64,000 nt of DNA from Micropruina glycogenica (GTDB lineage Bacteria > Actinomycetota > Actinomycetes > Propionibacteriales > Propionibacteriaceae), in the NCBI RefSeq assembly GCF_900289045.1, contig NZ_LT985188.1:1736001-1800000 (forward strand), given 5' to 3'. Of this stretch, positions 20,569 through 29,476 are shown piece after piece; positions within the stretch are counted from its first letter, which is position 1, and every line of letters begins with the position of its first letter. The notes beneath the pieces are model-generated. The model made no database searches and had not been told where the DNA came from. It saw only the letters and a program-made list of their open reading frames with translations. The translations under genes were made by a program, and so were the position numbers.

Positions 20569-21665
20569 CGAGCGACCCCCTTCAAAGTGCGGCTGAAGCG
20601 CACGTCACCCTCGACCAGATCACGCATGTCGCTCAGGTTGTTGCGAAACATCAGCGTGCGTTCGATGCCCATGCCGAACGCGAACCCCGAGTACACGTCG
20701 GTGTCGACTCCGCAGGCGCGCAGCACCCGCGGGTTCACCACGCCGCAGCCGCCCCACTCGATCCAGCCTTCCGACTTGCACGTGCGGCACGGACGATCGG
20801 GGTTGCCCACCGATTCGCCACGGCAGACGAAGCACTGCAGGTCGACCTCGGCGCTCGGCTCGGTGAACGGAAAGTAGTGCGGCCGCATGCGGGTGCGAAT
20901 GCCGTCGCCGAACATGGCCGACGCGAAGTGGTCGAGCGTGCCGCGCAGGTGCGCCAGCGACAGCCCCTTGTCGACCGCCAGCCCTTCGACCTGGTGGAAC
21001 ACCGGCAGGTGGGTGGCGTCGTACTCGTCGGCCCGGTAAGTACGGCCGGGGCAGATCACGTACACGGGCAGGTCGCTGCTCAGCAGCGTGCGGGCCTGCA
21101 CCGGCGAGGTGTGGGTGCGCATCACCAGGTGGTTGCTCGGCGGGTCGACGAACAGCGTGTCGGTTTCGCCGCGGCTGGGGTGGTCGGGGCCGATGTTGAG
21201 GGCGTCGAAGTTGAGCCATTCGGCTTCGAGTTCGGGGCCCTCGGCGACCTCCCAGCCCATCGCGACGAACTCGTCACAGATCAGGTCGATCATGCCCGTC
21301 ACCGGGTGAATCGCGCCCTGCGGCGCCAGCTCGACCGGCAGCGTGACGTCCACGGCCTCGTCGACCAGCACCCGGGCCAGTTCGGCGGCCTCGATCACCT
21401 CGGCCCGCTCGGCCAAGGCCTGCTGCACCCGGCCGCGGGCCGCGCCCAGCAGCCGTCCGGCTTCTTTACGATCGGCGGGTGGAATCGCTCCGATGGCGCG
21501 GTTGGCCAGGGCCAGCGGCGACTTGTCCCCGGCGTGGGCGAGCCGGGCCTGCTTCAGCGCGGCCACCGAATCGGCGGCCGCGATGGCTGCCAACGCGGCG
21601 TCGACCGCCGCCTCGATGGCCTCGGGACGCAGGGCGTCCGCCGGCTGGTTGTCGTGCGGTGACAT
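20565..21665 (-). CDS. pheS: phenylalanine--tRNA ligase alpha subunit
   Basis: A 366-residue class-II catalytic subunit: N-terminal coiled coil (about 20-110), motif 2 region TYRADEYDATHLPVFHQVEGL (about 222-242), motif 3 FAFGMGIERTLMF near the C-terminus, and a cysteine cluster (CFVCRG, CRTCKSEGW, GGCGV). ATG 21665 is preceded by GGAGAACGT; the frame stays open further upstream, but that stretch lies in the TrmH-like gene and has no family match. Confidence 0.97.
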   Translation of the reverse strand: MSPHDNQPADALRPEAIEAAVDAALAAIAAADSVAALKQARLAHAGDKSPLALANRAIGAIPPADRKEAGRLLGAARGRVQQALAERAEVIEAAELARVLVDEAVDVTLPVELAPQGAIHPVTGMIDLICDEFVAMGWEVAEGPELEAEWLNFDALNIGPDHPSRGETDTLFVDPPSNHLVMRTHTSPVQARTLLSSDLPVYVICPGRTYRADEYDATHLPVFHQVEGLAVDKGLSLAHLRGTLDHFASAMFGDGIRTRMRPHYFPFTEPSAEVDLQCFVCRGESVGNPDRPCRTCKSEGWIEWGGCGVVNPRVLRACGVDTDVYSGFAFGMGIERTLMFRNNLSDMRDLVEGDVRFSRTLKGVAR

Positions 21666-21733
21666 ACGTTCTCCGTTGTCTCGCTGGTGCCGCTGCGCGG
21701 CCCGGTTGTGCAGTTGTGGGGTGAGTTGACCGG

Positions 21734-22555
21734 TCAGTCGGACGCGGTGTGCTGGGCGCTGGCGCTCGCGTAGAGGCAGACGGCCGCTGCGGTGGCCAGG
21801 TTGAGGCTCTCGGCGGCACCGTAGATCGGCACCGCGACCGTGGTGTCGGCCAGTTGCAGGTGTTCGGTGGGCAGGCCCCACGACTCGTTGCCCATCACCC
21901 ACGCGGTGGGTTGGGCGAGCCGGTCGGTGAGGTCTGTGAGTTCGGTGCCCGATTCGCCGTCGGTGGCGAACACCTGCAGGCCCGCGGCCCGGCAGGCGTC
22001 GATGGCTTCGGCCAGGTCGACCCCCTCCACGAGCGGCAGGTGAAAGATGCTGCCCACGCTGGCCCGCACGGTCTTGGGGTTGTACACCTCGACCGAGTCC
22101 GACGACAGAATCACCGCGTCGGCACCGAACGCGTCGGCGCACCGAATCACCGTGCCGGCGTTGCCGGGGTCACGAATCTGGGCGCAGATCACGACCAGTT
22201 GCGGGTCGTCGGCCAGCGCATCTGCCAGCGCAACGTCGACCGTGCGGCAGACCGCGACCACACCTTGTGGCGTGACGGTGTCCGACACGGTGATCAGGTT
22301 CTGCTCGCTGACCGCGTAGTGCGGCACGTCGGCGGCCCGGGCGGCGTCCAACAGGTCGACGTGGTCGTGCACCGCTCCCCAGCGGAAGAACACCGACTCG
22401 ACGGCGTTCGGCACCTTGAGCGCTTCACGCACCGCCTGTGGACCCTCGGCCAGAAACCGTCCGGTCGCCTTGCGTTCCTTCCTGCGCAGCAGAGCCCGGG
22501 CGGCGCGCAGCACCGCCTGTGAGGGCTCAGGCAGTTCGAGACGTTCGGTGGACAT
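21734..22555 (-). CDS. TrmH-family (SpoU) RNA 2'-O-methyltransferase
   Basis: A 273-residue protein with an N-terminal substrate-binding domain (about 15-100) and a C-terminal SPOUT trefoil knot: IRDPGNAGTVIRCADAFG, VMGNESWGLP and VPIYGAAESLNLATAAAVCLY are the three TrmH motifs. SAM-dependent ribose methylation of rRNA or tRNA; the position modified is not decidable. It lies between rplT and pheS, a common gram-positive arrangement. Confidence 0.92.
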   Translation of the reverse strand: MSTERLELPEPSQAVLRAARALLRRKERKATGRFLAEGPQAVREALKVPNAVESVFFRWGAVHDHVDLLDAARAADVPHYAVSEQNLITVSDTVTPQGVVAVCRTVDVALADALADDPQLVVICAQIRDPGNAGTVIRCADAFGADAVILSSDSVEVYNPKTVRASVGSIFHLPLVEGVDLAEAIDACRAAGLQVFATDGESGTELTDLTDRLAQPTAWVMGNESWGLPTEHLQLADTTVAVPIYGAAESLNLATAAAVCLYASASAQHTASD

Positions 22556-22653
22556 GGCTGAAACGGCTTTCTAACGTGGGTGTGCCGGTGGGGTGGCTCA
22601 GCGCGACGCGCGGAACGTCCGCAGCGTTGCGCCGACCCCGTGCCAGCAGATGA

Positions 22654-23019
22654 TCAGGCGGTCGCGCCGACGTTGGCCTTGGCCAACTCGACCAGTTGGG
22701 CGAACGCCGGGGCGTCGCTGACGGCCAGCTCGGCCAGCATCTTGCGGTCGACCTCGACGCCGGCAGCCTTCAGGCCGCTGATGAAACGGTTGTAGGTCAT
22801 GCCCTCTTCACGCGCGGCGGCGTTGATGCGCTGGATCCACAGCGAGCGGAAGTCGCCCTTGCGGTCTTTGCGGTGCGCGTAGTTGTAGGTGGCGCTGTGG
22901 AGCAGTTGCTCCTTGGCCTTGCGGTACAGCCGGGACCGCTGACCGCGGTAGCCGGACGCGGCCTCGAGGACTTCGCGGCGCTTCTTCTGGGCGTTCACGG
23001 AGCGCTTGACGCGTGCCAT
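22654..23019 (-). CDS. rplT: 50S ribosomal protein L20
   Basis: A 121-residue basic protein with the L20 N-terminal extension ([21 protein letters not shown]) and C-terminal globular domain. It binds 23S rRNA domain II and in other bacteria also represses its own operon. Third gene of infC-rpmI-rplT. Confidence 0.98.
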   Translation of the reverse strand: MARVKRSVNAQKKRREVLEAASGYRGQRSRLYRKAKEQLLHSATYNYAHRKDRKGDFRSLWIQRINAAAREEGMTYNRFISGLKAAGVEVDRKMLAELAVSDAPAFAQLVELAKANVGATA

Positions 23020-23090
23020 GGTGGGTACTCCTTGTTTTGATCGTCTCGGGTTCTAGCCCGAAACTCGCGCGGTGGCGCGGGTGGTCTGGG

Positions 23091-23297
23091 TCAGCGGGCC
23101 TTGTACGAGCCGAGCAGCTTGCGGGCCTTCTTGGCGTCGCCTTTGGCGACGATCTTGTCGCCGTCGAGGCGGCGGGTCTGCTTGGTGGGCTTGTGCTCGT
23201 TGAGGTGCATCTTGCCGGCCTGGCGGTGCATCAGCTTGCCCGTGCCGGTCAGCCGGAACCGCTTCTTGGCGCCCGAGTGCGTCTTCATCTTCGGCAT
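23091..23297 (-). CDS. rpmI: 50S ribosomal protein L35
   Basis: ATG at 23297 gives 68 residues beginning [20 protein letters not shown], the standard L35 N-terminus. A start at 23309 would add four atypical residues. Very basic; typical length 64-67. Confidence 0.97.
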   Translation of the reverse strand: MPKMKTHSGAKKRFRLTGTGKLMHRQAGKMHLNEHKPTKQTRRLDGDKIVAKGDAKKARKLLGSYKAR

Positions 23298-23325
23298 GGT
23301 GCCGCTCACTTTCTTTTCGTGGGTC

Positions 23326-24012
23326 TCACAGGTCGATGTCGGGGTCCATGTTGTCGGCCGGACCCCGGCGCTTCTTGGTCTGGGTGGTGCTCTGGTGGGA
23401 CGCCCGGTGCTCGGCCTCGGCCTTCGCCTCGGCTTCGGCGTCGGCGACGCGCTGGGCCATGCGGGCCTGCTTCTGCGCCTCGGCGTCGACCCGCGCTTCG
23501 GACTTCTTCTTCGTGGGCGAGAGCACCATGAGCATGTTGCGGCCGTCCTGCTTGGGCGCGGACTCGACGAAACCGTCTTCGGCGACGTCGTCGGCCAGCT
23601 TCTTCAGCAGGTTGAAGCCGAGTTCGGGGCGGCTCTGCTCACGGCCGCGGAACATGATGGTGATCTTGACCTTGTCGCCGGCCTTGAGAAAGCGCACGAC
23701 GTGACCCTTCTTGGTCTCGTAGTCGTGGCTGTCGATCTTGGGCCGCAGCTTCATTTCTTTGATCACGGTGTTGGTCTGGTTACGGCGGCTTTCACGGGCC
23801 TTCTGGGCGGCCTCGTACTTGAACTTGCCGTAGTCCATGAGCTTGGCGACCGGCGGGCGGGCCATCGGTGCCACCTCGACCAGGTCGAGGTCGGCCTCAC
23901 GGGCAAGCCGCAGGGCGTCCTCGAGACGGACGATGCCGACCTGCTCACCGGCAGGCCCGACCAAGCGCACCTCGTTTGCGTGGATGCGCTCGTTGATCCG
24001 TGGTTCGCTGAT
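23326..24012 (-). CDS. infC: translation initiation factor IF-3 (probable AUC start)
   Basis: Homology begins [10 protein letters not shown] at codon 24012-24010, which is ATC, 4 nt after a perfect GGAGG (24017-24021 on the complement). There is no ATG/GTG at the family start; the next in-frame ATG is at 24168, inside the leader upstream of the attenuator, and would add 52 unrelated residues. Non-AUG starts (AUU, AUC) are characteristic of infC and underlie IF-3 autoregulation. With this start it has 228 residues: N-domain to about 75, [16 protein letters not shown] linker, C-domain to about 175, then a charged Ala/Glu/Lys tail of about 50. Confidence 0.93.
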   Translation of the reverse strand: MSEPRINERIHANEVRLVGPAGEQVGIVRLEDALRLAREADLDLVEVAPMARPPVAKLMDYGKFKYEAAQKARESRRNQTNTVIKEMKLRPKIDSHDYETKKGHVVRFLKAGDKVKITIMFRGREQSRPELGFNLLKKLADDVAEDGFVESAPKQDGRNMLMVLSPTKKKSEARVDAEAQKQARMAQRVADAEAEAKAEAEHRASHQSTTQTKKRRGPADNMDPDIDL

Positions 24013-24051
24013 GTTTCCTCCAAGGTGTTGCAGCGGATGTGGTCGACCAAC

Positions 24052-24080
24052 AAAAAGGGCCCCCGCGAATGCGGAGGCCC
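24052..24080 (-). terminator. intrinsic terminator/attenuator in the infC leader
   Basis: On the minus strand GGGCCTCCGC-ATTC-GCGGGGGCCC (one G-U pair) is followed by TTTTTG, a classic intrinsic terminator. It ends 40 nt before the infC start and lies within the transcript leader, so it probably attenuates infC-rpmI-rplT, as L20/IF-3 leaders do in other phyla. Confidence 0.88.
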
Positions 24081-24230
24081 ACGTGAACTGGTGGCCTGGC
24101 TGCACGAAGCAGCGGCCTGGTTCGACCCGCCGGCCAGGGGCTGGACGGGTGGGAGTGCGGGACTCCACTTCGGCGGACCAGCCTTCACGGCCGGTCGACG
24201 GCGTCCACTCTAGCTTGTTGGGCCTACGGA
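24081..24230 (-). promoter_or_regulatory. structured 5' leader of infC-rpmI-rplT
   Basis: Upstream of the attenuator the minus strand contains further stems (GCTGC-TTCGT-GCAGC; GTGGAGT...ACTCCCAC) that could form alternative pairings. A possible -10 (TAGAGT) lies near 24213. No named ribosomal leader family is recognised with certainty. Confidence 0.45.
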
Positions 24231-24255
24231 CGCCGAATCGAGGAGGCGGTGTCCC

Positions 24256-24759
24256 TCAGGCTGGGGCGCCGGCCGAGAGCCAACCCCAGCCGTCGGTGAG
24301 AGCGATCAGCCGGTTGCCGGTGGCCAGCGGGCCGATCAGCGACTCGTCGATGACGAGCTGATGGGGGCCGGCGACGTCCACGACGATGGCCTGGGCGCCC
24401 ACCTCGATGGCGGTGGCGGCCACGACATCGAGCGTGCAGGGCACCGGACGGGCGTGGGCGTCGAAGGCCAGCAGGGCGTCCAGACCGGTGAAGGCCAGTG
24501 CTCCGGTCTGGCCGGTGGCGGAGGTCATCAGCACCGCGGCCATCTCGGCGTGCCGGGTGGGGTCGGGGCCGTCACCGGCCTCGTCACCGTCGGCGACGAT
24601 GGGCAGCAAGAGTCGCGCCGCACACAAGGCCGCGACCGCCGACAGGTAGTCGTCGGTGGATCGGCCGACCGCGGCAGCGGCGAGGGCCGCGCGTACCGCG
24701 TCGTCGGGGTCGCCGCGATCGCCCGCCCAGGCGGCGTTCGGCTGGCCAAGAGTGCTCAC
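24256..24759 (-). CDS. SseB-family protein
   Basis: GTG at 24759 gives 167 residues. Sequence features match the SseB N-terminal domain: a D(D)AVRAALAAA opening, LLLPIVADG, MAAVLMTSATGQTGALAFTGLDALLAFD, and ALTDGWGWLSAGAP at the end. The function of actinobacterial members is unknown. A longer frame upstream reads antisense through the next membrane gene and is rejected. Confidence 0.8.
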   Translation of the reverse strand: MSTLGQPNAAWAGDRGDPDDAVRAALAAAAVGRSTDDYLSAVAALCAARLLLPIVADGDEAGDGPDPTRHAEMAAVLMTSATGQTGALAFTGLDALLAFDAHARPVPCTLDVVAATAIEVGAQAIVVDVAGPHQLVIDESLIGPLATGNRLIALTDGWGWLSAGAPA

Positions 24760-24835
24760 CCCCCCTAGCCAATCACACCGCGGACACCCCCGTTCGGCGC
24801 TAGTGGAACCCCGGTTTTGCTGGCACGCTGACCCC

Positions 24836-25288
24836 ATGGATCTCTCCACGTGGGTGATGGTCGTGGTGCTGGCGTGGACCGTTCTCGGTCTCGTGCTGGT
24901 GGCCTCGATCTGGAGTCGGGCGCCATGGAAGGCCGTCATGGCCTGGCTCGGCATCGCGCTGGTGCCGGTGGGCCTGTGGCTGGCGGGTCTGAGCCAGCAG
25001 GCGATCGACGGTTGGAACACACTCGCGCTGTGGTGGCAGAACCTCACCTTCACGATTCCGGTGATCATCGGGCTGAGCGTGCTCGGGTTGGCGGCGGTGC
25101 TGTTGCTGGGCTCTCGCCTGGTGCCCACCCGTAAGCGCACACGCAAGCCCAAGCCGACCACCGGGCCGTCGACGGGGCCCTCGAGCGTTCCGCCGGCCAG
25201 CTCGCCGCCGAGCTACCGGCAGCCGCCGGCGTCGGGCACTCAGGCCGAGCAGACCCTGATTCTGCCCGAGAACCGCACGGGCACCTGA
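24836..25288 (+). CDS. small membrane protein of unknown function
   Basis: ATG at 24836 gives 150 residues with three hydrophobic stretches (about 5-25, 35-52 and 75-96), then a basic patch (RKRTRKPKP) and a Pro/Ser-rich C-terminus that should be cytoplasmic. Divergent from the SseB gene. No family recognised. Confidence 0.7.
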   Translation: MDLSTWVMVVVLAWTVLGLVLVASIWSRAPWKAVMAWLGIALVPVGLWLAGLSQQAIDGWNTLALWWQNLTFTIPVIIGLSVLGLAAVLLLGSRLVPTRKRTRKPKPTTGPSTGPSSVPPASSPPSYRQPPASGTQAEQTLILPENRTGT

Positions 25289-25374
25289 GGGGTCACCGAC
25301 AGAGATCCCGGCAGGCCGGATGACTGGGTTGGGTGTCGGTCCCCGGCGCTCGCGGGGCTGGCGCTCAGGTGCCT

Positions 25375-25857
25375 TCAGTCGGACTGCGGCGGCTCGGTGC
25401 CGTAGGCGGCCGCCAACCGGTGCCGCAGGTCGTCCACACATCGGTCGGCGTAGTCACGGTCGCTGCGTTGAATGCCGATCAGGGCGCGCTGCTCGACCTC
25501 GGTGCGCAGCAACACGAACGGCCACGCGTCACCGTCGCGGTAGCGAATCGCCTTCACCTCGCTCCAGGGCACCTCATAGGTCTTCAGGCCGTTGCGAAAG
25601 CGCAGCCCGTCGGCGTCGGCGTGCACGTAGCACAGCCCGATGCCCATGGCGAGGGCCACCACGATCGCCAGAAAGAACAGCAGGGTGATGATCTGCACGG
25701 GGGTGAACTGGTCTTGCACCTGGGCCGGGGTCATCAACCAACCCAGAATGGACGCCAGCACCAGGGTCAGCGACAGCGACAACCCCATGCGCAGGGCCGC
25801 TCTCGGGCGGTACGTGACGGGGGTCACCGGGCTGCCGCCGGCTGGTGCCGTGCTCAC
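25375..25857 (-). CDS. membrane-anchored PH-domain protein
   Basis: GTG start, 160 residues. Two membrane helices (about 22-44 and 57-77) are followed by a bacterial PH-like domain (HADADGLRFRNGLKTYEVPWSEVKAIRY; WPFVLLRTEVE). It starts 10 bp after hisG, so it is probably cotranscribed. Role unknown. Confidence 0.8.
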   Translation of the reverse strand: MSTAPAGGSPVTPVTYRPRAALRMGLSLSLTLVLASILGWLMTPAQVQDQFTPVQIITLLFFLAIVVALAMGIGLCYVHADADGLRFRNGLKTYEVPWSEVKAIRYRDGDAWPFVLLRTEVEQRALIGIQRSDRDYADRCVDDLRHRLAAAYGTEPPQSD

Positions 25858-25867
25858 CGTCGCCGCC

Positions 25868-26728
25868 TCACAGCCGGCAGGCGACGATGTTCGTCACCAG
25901 AATCGCGTCGGCACCCACGTCGTAGAGCCGGTCCATGATCTGGGGGGCGTCCTGCCGCGGAATCATCGCCCTGACGGCCAGCCATCCGGCTTTGGCCAGG
26001 GGCGACATGGTGGGCGCGTCCAGGCCGGGGGTGATCGCGCAGGCCGCGTCGAGCTTCTGCTCGGGCACGTTGTACTCGACCATGTAGTAGTTGCGGGCCG
26101 TCAGCACACCGGTGAGCCGGCGCACCAGCCGGCCGAGGCCGGCGGGCTCGGGGGCGTCCGCGCGTTGAATGAGAATGGCTTCGGAGGTCATGATCGCCTC
26201 GCCGAAGAGCTCGAGCCCGGCCCGCTTCAGGGTGCTGCCGGTCTCGACCACGTCGGCCACCGCGTCTGCCACGCCGAGTCGCACCGACGATTCGACGGCG
26301 CCGTCGAGCTTGATCAACCGGGCGCCGATGCCGTGGCCGTCCAAGTACTCGCGCACCAGACCGGCGTACGAGGTGGCGATGCGCTTGCCGGCCAGGTTTG
26401 CGACGGTCCAGGACGCTCCCCCGGGTGCGGCGAAGCGAAACCGGGTGCCCCCGAAGCCCAGCGGCAGCACCTCGACCGCCGCGGCCGCTGAGTCGATCAG
26501 CATGTCGCGGCCGGTGATGCCCAGATCGAGGGTGCCCTCGCCGACGTACACCGCGATGTCGCGCGGGCGCAGGTAGTAGAACTCGACCCCGTTGTCTTCG
26601 TCGAGCAGCACCAGGTCTTTGGTGTCGTGGCGCTGTCGGTAGCCCGCCTCGCGCAGCATCTCGGTGGACGCCTCAGACAGGGAGCCCTTGTTGGGCACGG
26701 CGATTTTCAGCAGCGGACGCTCGGACAC
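25868..26728 (-). CDS. hisG: ATP phosphoribosyltransferase (long form)
   Basis: First enzyme of histidine synthesis. 286 residues, the long HisG type: catalytic domains 1-2 (KIAVPNKGSLSEA at the N-terminus, DLGITGRDML about 68-77, and EVLPLGFGGTRFRFA) plus a C-terminal ACT-like regulatory domain (about 215-286) for histidine feedback. HisE lies upstream on the same strand with a 168-bp gap. Confidence 0.96.
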   Translation of the reverse strand: MSERPLLKIAVPNKGSLSEASTEMLREAGYRQRHDTKDLVLLDEDNGVEFYYLRPRDIAVYVGEGTLDLGITGRDMLIDSAAAAVEVLPLGFGGTRFRFAAPGGASWTVANLAGKRIATSYAGLVREYLDGHGIGARLIKLDGAVESSVRLGVADAVADVVETGSTLKRAGLELFGEAIMTSEAILIQRADAPEPAGLGRLVRRLTGVLTARNYYMVEYNVPEQKLDAACAITPGLDAPTMSPLAKAGWLAVRAMIPRQDAPQIMDRLYDVGADAILVTNIVACRL

Positions 26729-26804
26729 CCGGCTGACTTTACCCAGTTCAGCGGGGTTCGCTCGCCGCGGCAGCCGCCATGGTCATAGGGCACGAAAGAG
26801 AGAG

Positions 26805-26842
26805 TGTGAATCCGAGCACCTCAGACGGGGGTCGGATTCACA
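26805..26842. repeat. stem-loop between hisE and hisG
   Basis: GTGAATCCGA (26806-26815) pairs perfectly with TCGGATTCAC (26832-26841), extended by one pair on the outside, with a 16-nt loop. It lies in the 168-bp hisE-hisG gap, which holds no gene. Could be a partial terminator/processing site or an operator. Confidence 0.75.
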
Positions 26843-26896
26843 TCGTCTTTTGGCCGCCCGGTTCTGCGGCGGCGTCAACCAGTTGCGACAGCCCGG

Positions 26897-27163
26897 TCAG
26901 AGGCGCGCATAGACCTCGTCGAGGTCGATGCCGAGCGCGATCATCATCACCTGCGTGTGGTAGAGCAACTGGCTGATCTCGAGCGCAGCGTCATCCCGTG
27001 ACTGGTATTCCGCCGCCATCCAGACCTCGGCGGCCTCTTCGACGATCTTCTTGCCGATCGCGTGCACGCCTGCATCGAGCGCGCGTACGGTGCCCGAGCC
27101 CTCGGGGCGCTCCTGTGCGCGGCGGTTGAGTTCGGCGAACAGTTCTTCGAAGGTCTTGCTCAC
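26897..27163 (-). CDS. hisE: phosphoribosyl-ATP pyrophosphatase
   Basis: GTG at 27163 gives 88 residues: [30 protein letters not shown] (metal-binding MazG-like EExxE) and the C-terminal [23 protein letters not shown]. Second step of histidine synthesis. A stand-alone HisE, as in other actinobacteria. Confidence 0.95.
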   Translation of the reverse strand: MSKTFEELFAELNRRAQERPEGSGTVRALDAGVHAIGKKIVEEAAEVWMAAEYQSRDDAALEISQLLYHTQVMMIALGIDLDEVYARL

Positions 27164-27414
27164 GGCGTGTGAGTCTAGACCGTGCGACACCGGCTCTGGC
27201 CGCCGACCGCAGGGGCGCGCGAGCAGAAACGGGTGCCGGCATCGGTTACCGATGCCGGCACGTGTGGTTGGTGCCGGGTCTCTGGTGCCGTGATCTTTCC
27301 GGCATCAGTTCAGCGACCCGGGAGCATTGATCGATGCCCACAGGTGCGCGGTGTCCGGCGCGTCGACTCGCCGCGGCCCTGACGTTGGCGAGGTACGTCG
27401 GGCATGCTGTGCTG
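27164..27414. repeat. intergenic region with a 29-bp perfect palindrome
   Basis: GTGCCGGCATCGGT-T-ACCGATGCCGGCAC at 27233-27261 is perfectly palindromic and shares the GATGCCGGCATC core, in split form, with the elements at 4209 and 4299. It lies between divergent hisE and the GNAT gene. No gene is visible in this stretch. Confidence 0.75.
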
Positions 27415-28236
27415 ATGAACGCTGACCAGCCCGACGTGCGCATCGCTGAGGTGACCGGCCACGCCGACCGGGCGGCCGCGGCGGCACTGCTGGCCGAGAT
27501 CTGGGGCGTGCCGGTGGCCGAGACGCCGGTTCCGATCGACCTGATGGTGGCGTTCACCCACGCCGGTGGGTGCGTGCTGGGGGCGTGGGTGGACGATGCC
27601 CTGATCGGCGTGACGGTCGGGTTCGCCGGCGCGCCCGGATCGGATCGCATCTACTCGTATATCGCGGGGGTGACCAGGGGTTTCGCGGGCGCAGGCGTGG
27701 GGCGGCAGCTGAAGCTTGCGCAGCGCGACTGGGCGTTGCAGCACGCCGCGCGCTACTTGGTGTGGACCTACGATCCGCTGATTCGGCGCAACGCGCACTT
27801 CAACCTCAACCGGCTGGGCGGCCGGGTGGTCGATTTCGTTCCCGACTTCTACCCCGAGATGAGCGACGCGGTCAACGCCGGCGATCTGCCCGACCGGTTC
27901 GTGGTCGAGTGGACGCTCACCGAACCGGTCGGCGGGCGTCCATTGCCCGACTCGCCTGCGGGCGCCCCCGTGCTGCTGGCGCCCACCGCCAAGGCTGAGC
28001 CCGGGGTGAACCGAGAGGTGCTCGCGTCGCTGGGCGACGAATCGTCCGAAACGGCACCCCCGGCGCTACGGGTGTGGGTGCCGTCCGACATCGAGGGTTT
28101 GCGGACGTCCGACCCGGCGATGGGACGCCGCTGGCGATTGGCGGCCCGCGAGGTGTTCACCGCCCTGTTCGAGGCCGGCTACCGCACCCGCGCCGTCGAT
28201 CGCGATGGTCACTACGTGTTCACCAGAGAGGCCTGA
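27415..28236 (+). CDS. GNAT-family acyltransferase (COG3375-like), partner of the racemase
   Basis: ATG at 27415 gives 273 residues. GNAT features: AALLAEIWGVP, GCVLGAWVDDALIGVTVGFAG, the acyl-CoA loop RGFAGAGVGRQLKLAQRDWAL, and YDPLIRRNAHFNLNRLGG. This subfamily typically neighbours OSBS/NSAR enolase-superfamily genes, where it has been described as an amino-acid N-succinyltransferase. Stop lies 6 bp before the racemase gene. Confidence 0.85.
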   Translation: MNADQPDVRIAEVTGHADRAAAAALLAEIWGVPVAETPVPIDLMVAFTHAGGCVLGAWVDDALIGVTVGFAGAPGSDRIYSYIAGVTRGFAGAGVGRQLKLAQRDWALQHAARYLVWTYDPLIRRNAHFNLNRLGGRVVDFVPDFYPEMSDAVNAGDLPDRFVVEWTLTEPVGGRPLPDSPAGAPVLLAPTAKAEPGVNREVLASLGDESSETAPPALRVWVPSDIEGLRTSDPAMGRRWRLAAREVFTALFEAGYRTRAVDRDGHYVFTREA

Positions 28237-28242
28237 TCGACC

Positions 28243-29358
28243 ATGCCGCAACCCACCTTCGAGGTGTTTCGCCTGGCCATGCCGTTGGTGCGTCCTTTTC
28301 GCACCAGCCGGGGGGTCGAAACCGTGCGTGACGTGCTGGTGGCGCGATTCACGGACGCCGACGGCGCGACCGGCTGGGCCGAGTCGGCGGCTGACCCCGA
28401 ACCGACATACTTTCCCGAGTACATCGACTCGGTGCTGCTGACCATCGACAGGATTCTGCTGCCGCTGCTGGGCGGCGACGACGTGCTCACAGCAGGGAGT
28501 GTGCGGCGCGCCTTCGCCGACGTGCCCGGCAACCCGCTGGCGAAAGGCCTGGTCGAAACCGCAGTGCTCGATGCGCAGTTGCGGCGGCACGACATGCCGA
28601 TGGTCGACTACCTTGTCTCGGCCCGCCGTCCGATCGCGGTAGGGGTGTCGGTGGGCATTCCGGACGACCTCGACACGCTGCTGGCCTGGGTGTCGGGCTA
28701 TCTCGACGACGGCTATCGCCGGGTGAAGCTGAAGATTCAGCCGGGGTGGGACCTGGCGCCGGTGCGGGCCGTGCGTGAGGCGTTCGGCCCCGATCTGCCG
28801 CTGCAGGTGGACGCCAACCAGGCCTACTCCCCCGCCGACGTGCCGCTGCTGTCACGCCTCGACGAGTTCGGCCTGCTGCTGCTCGAACAGCCGTTCGCGC
28901 GGCACGAACTGCTGGCCCACGCGGCGCTGTCCGCTCGGCACGGCACCCCGGTGTGCCTGGACGAGTCGGTGTTGTCGCTCGACGACGCCATGACGGCGAT
29001 TCGACTCGGCGCCGCCGACGTGATCAACATCAAACCCAGCCGGGTGGGCGGCTACCTGACGGCGCGCTCGATTCACGACGTGTGCCTGGCCAACGGGGTG
29101 CCGGTGTTCTGCGGCGGCACCCTCGAAACCGCCGTCGGAAGGGCCGCCAACCTGGCGCTGGCCACCCTGCCGGGCTTCACGCTGCCCGGCGACATCTCGG
29201 CCACGAGCCGGTACTACGCCCGCGACATCGGCCCGTCGTTCGAACTGGACGCCGACGGCTGCCTGATCGCGCCGTCGGGCGCGGGGTGCGGGGTTGAGGT
29301 GGACGACGCTGCGGTCGAGGCGTTCGCGGTGGCGAAGCACAGCTTCACGCTGGGCTGA
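28243..29358 (+). CDS. menC: N-succinylamino-acid racemase / o-succinylbenzoate synthase
   Basis: A 371-residue enolase-superfamily enzyme. Catalytic set: KxK (Lys162, Lys164), metal ligands Asp190, Glu215 and Asp240, and opposite-face Lys264 in INIKPSR. This is the NSAR/OSBS subfamily. No other men gene is present and a GNAT sits upstream, so racemisation of N-succinyl amino acids is at least as likely as a menaquinone role. An M20 hydrolase at 32976-34292 could complete a D-to-L amino acid route, but it is not contiguous. Confidence 0.85.
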   Translation: MPQPTFEVFRLAMPLVRPFRTSRGVETVRDVLVARFTDADGATGWAESAADPEPTYFPEYIDSVLLTIDRILLPLLGGDDVLTAGSVRRAFADVPGNPLAKGLVETAVLDAQLRRHDMPMVDYLVSARRPIAVGVSVGIPDDLDTLLAWVSGYLDDGYRRVKLKIQPGWDLAPVRAVREAFGPDLPLQVDANQAYSPADVPLLSRLDEFGLLLLEQPFARHELLAHAALSARHGTPVCLDESVLSLDDAMTAIRLGAADVINIKPSRVGGYLTARSIHDVCLANGVPVFCGGTLETAVGRAANLALATLPGFTLPGDISATSRYYARDIGPSFELDADGCLIAPSGAGCGVEVDDAAVEAFAVAKHSFTLG

Positions 29359-29393
29359 CCCGGGCGATCGGGCTTAAGGACCACGGGAGAGAT

Positions 29394-29470
29394 CCCGGCG
29401 TCCGCCGGGATGACGAGTGGCGGCGGATTGAACCGAAGGAACCGTCCCTTGAACCAAAGGAACCGTCCCC
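29394..29470. repeat. REP hairpin plus two GGGACGGTTCC-type repeats
   Basis: CCCGGCG-TC-CGCCGGG followed by ATGACGAG (29394-29417) belongs to the GATCCCGGCGT family. From about 29430, a tandem unit of GAACC(G/A)AAGGAACCGTCCC occurs twice on this strand, the reverse complement of the GGGGACGGTTCC family. They lie between convergent menC and mshC and may act as terminators. Confidence 0.8.
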
Positions 29471-29476
29471 GGTGAC

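Noticed and set aside
20569-21733. T-box or attenuator leader for pheS-pheT
   Set aside because: The gap before pheS is 68 bp and shows no T-box element or T-tailed stem.
24256-25161. Longer minus-strand version of the SseB-like gene
   Set aside because: The extra 130 residues read antisense through a divergent membrane-protein gene; the GTG at 24759 gives the family N-terminus.
26757-26896. A short gene between hisE and hisG
   Set aside because: Frames there are short and cover the GTGAATCCGA stem-loop; no supported start or similarity.
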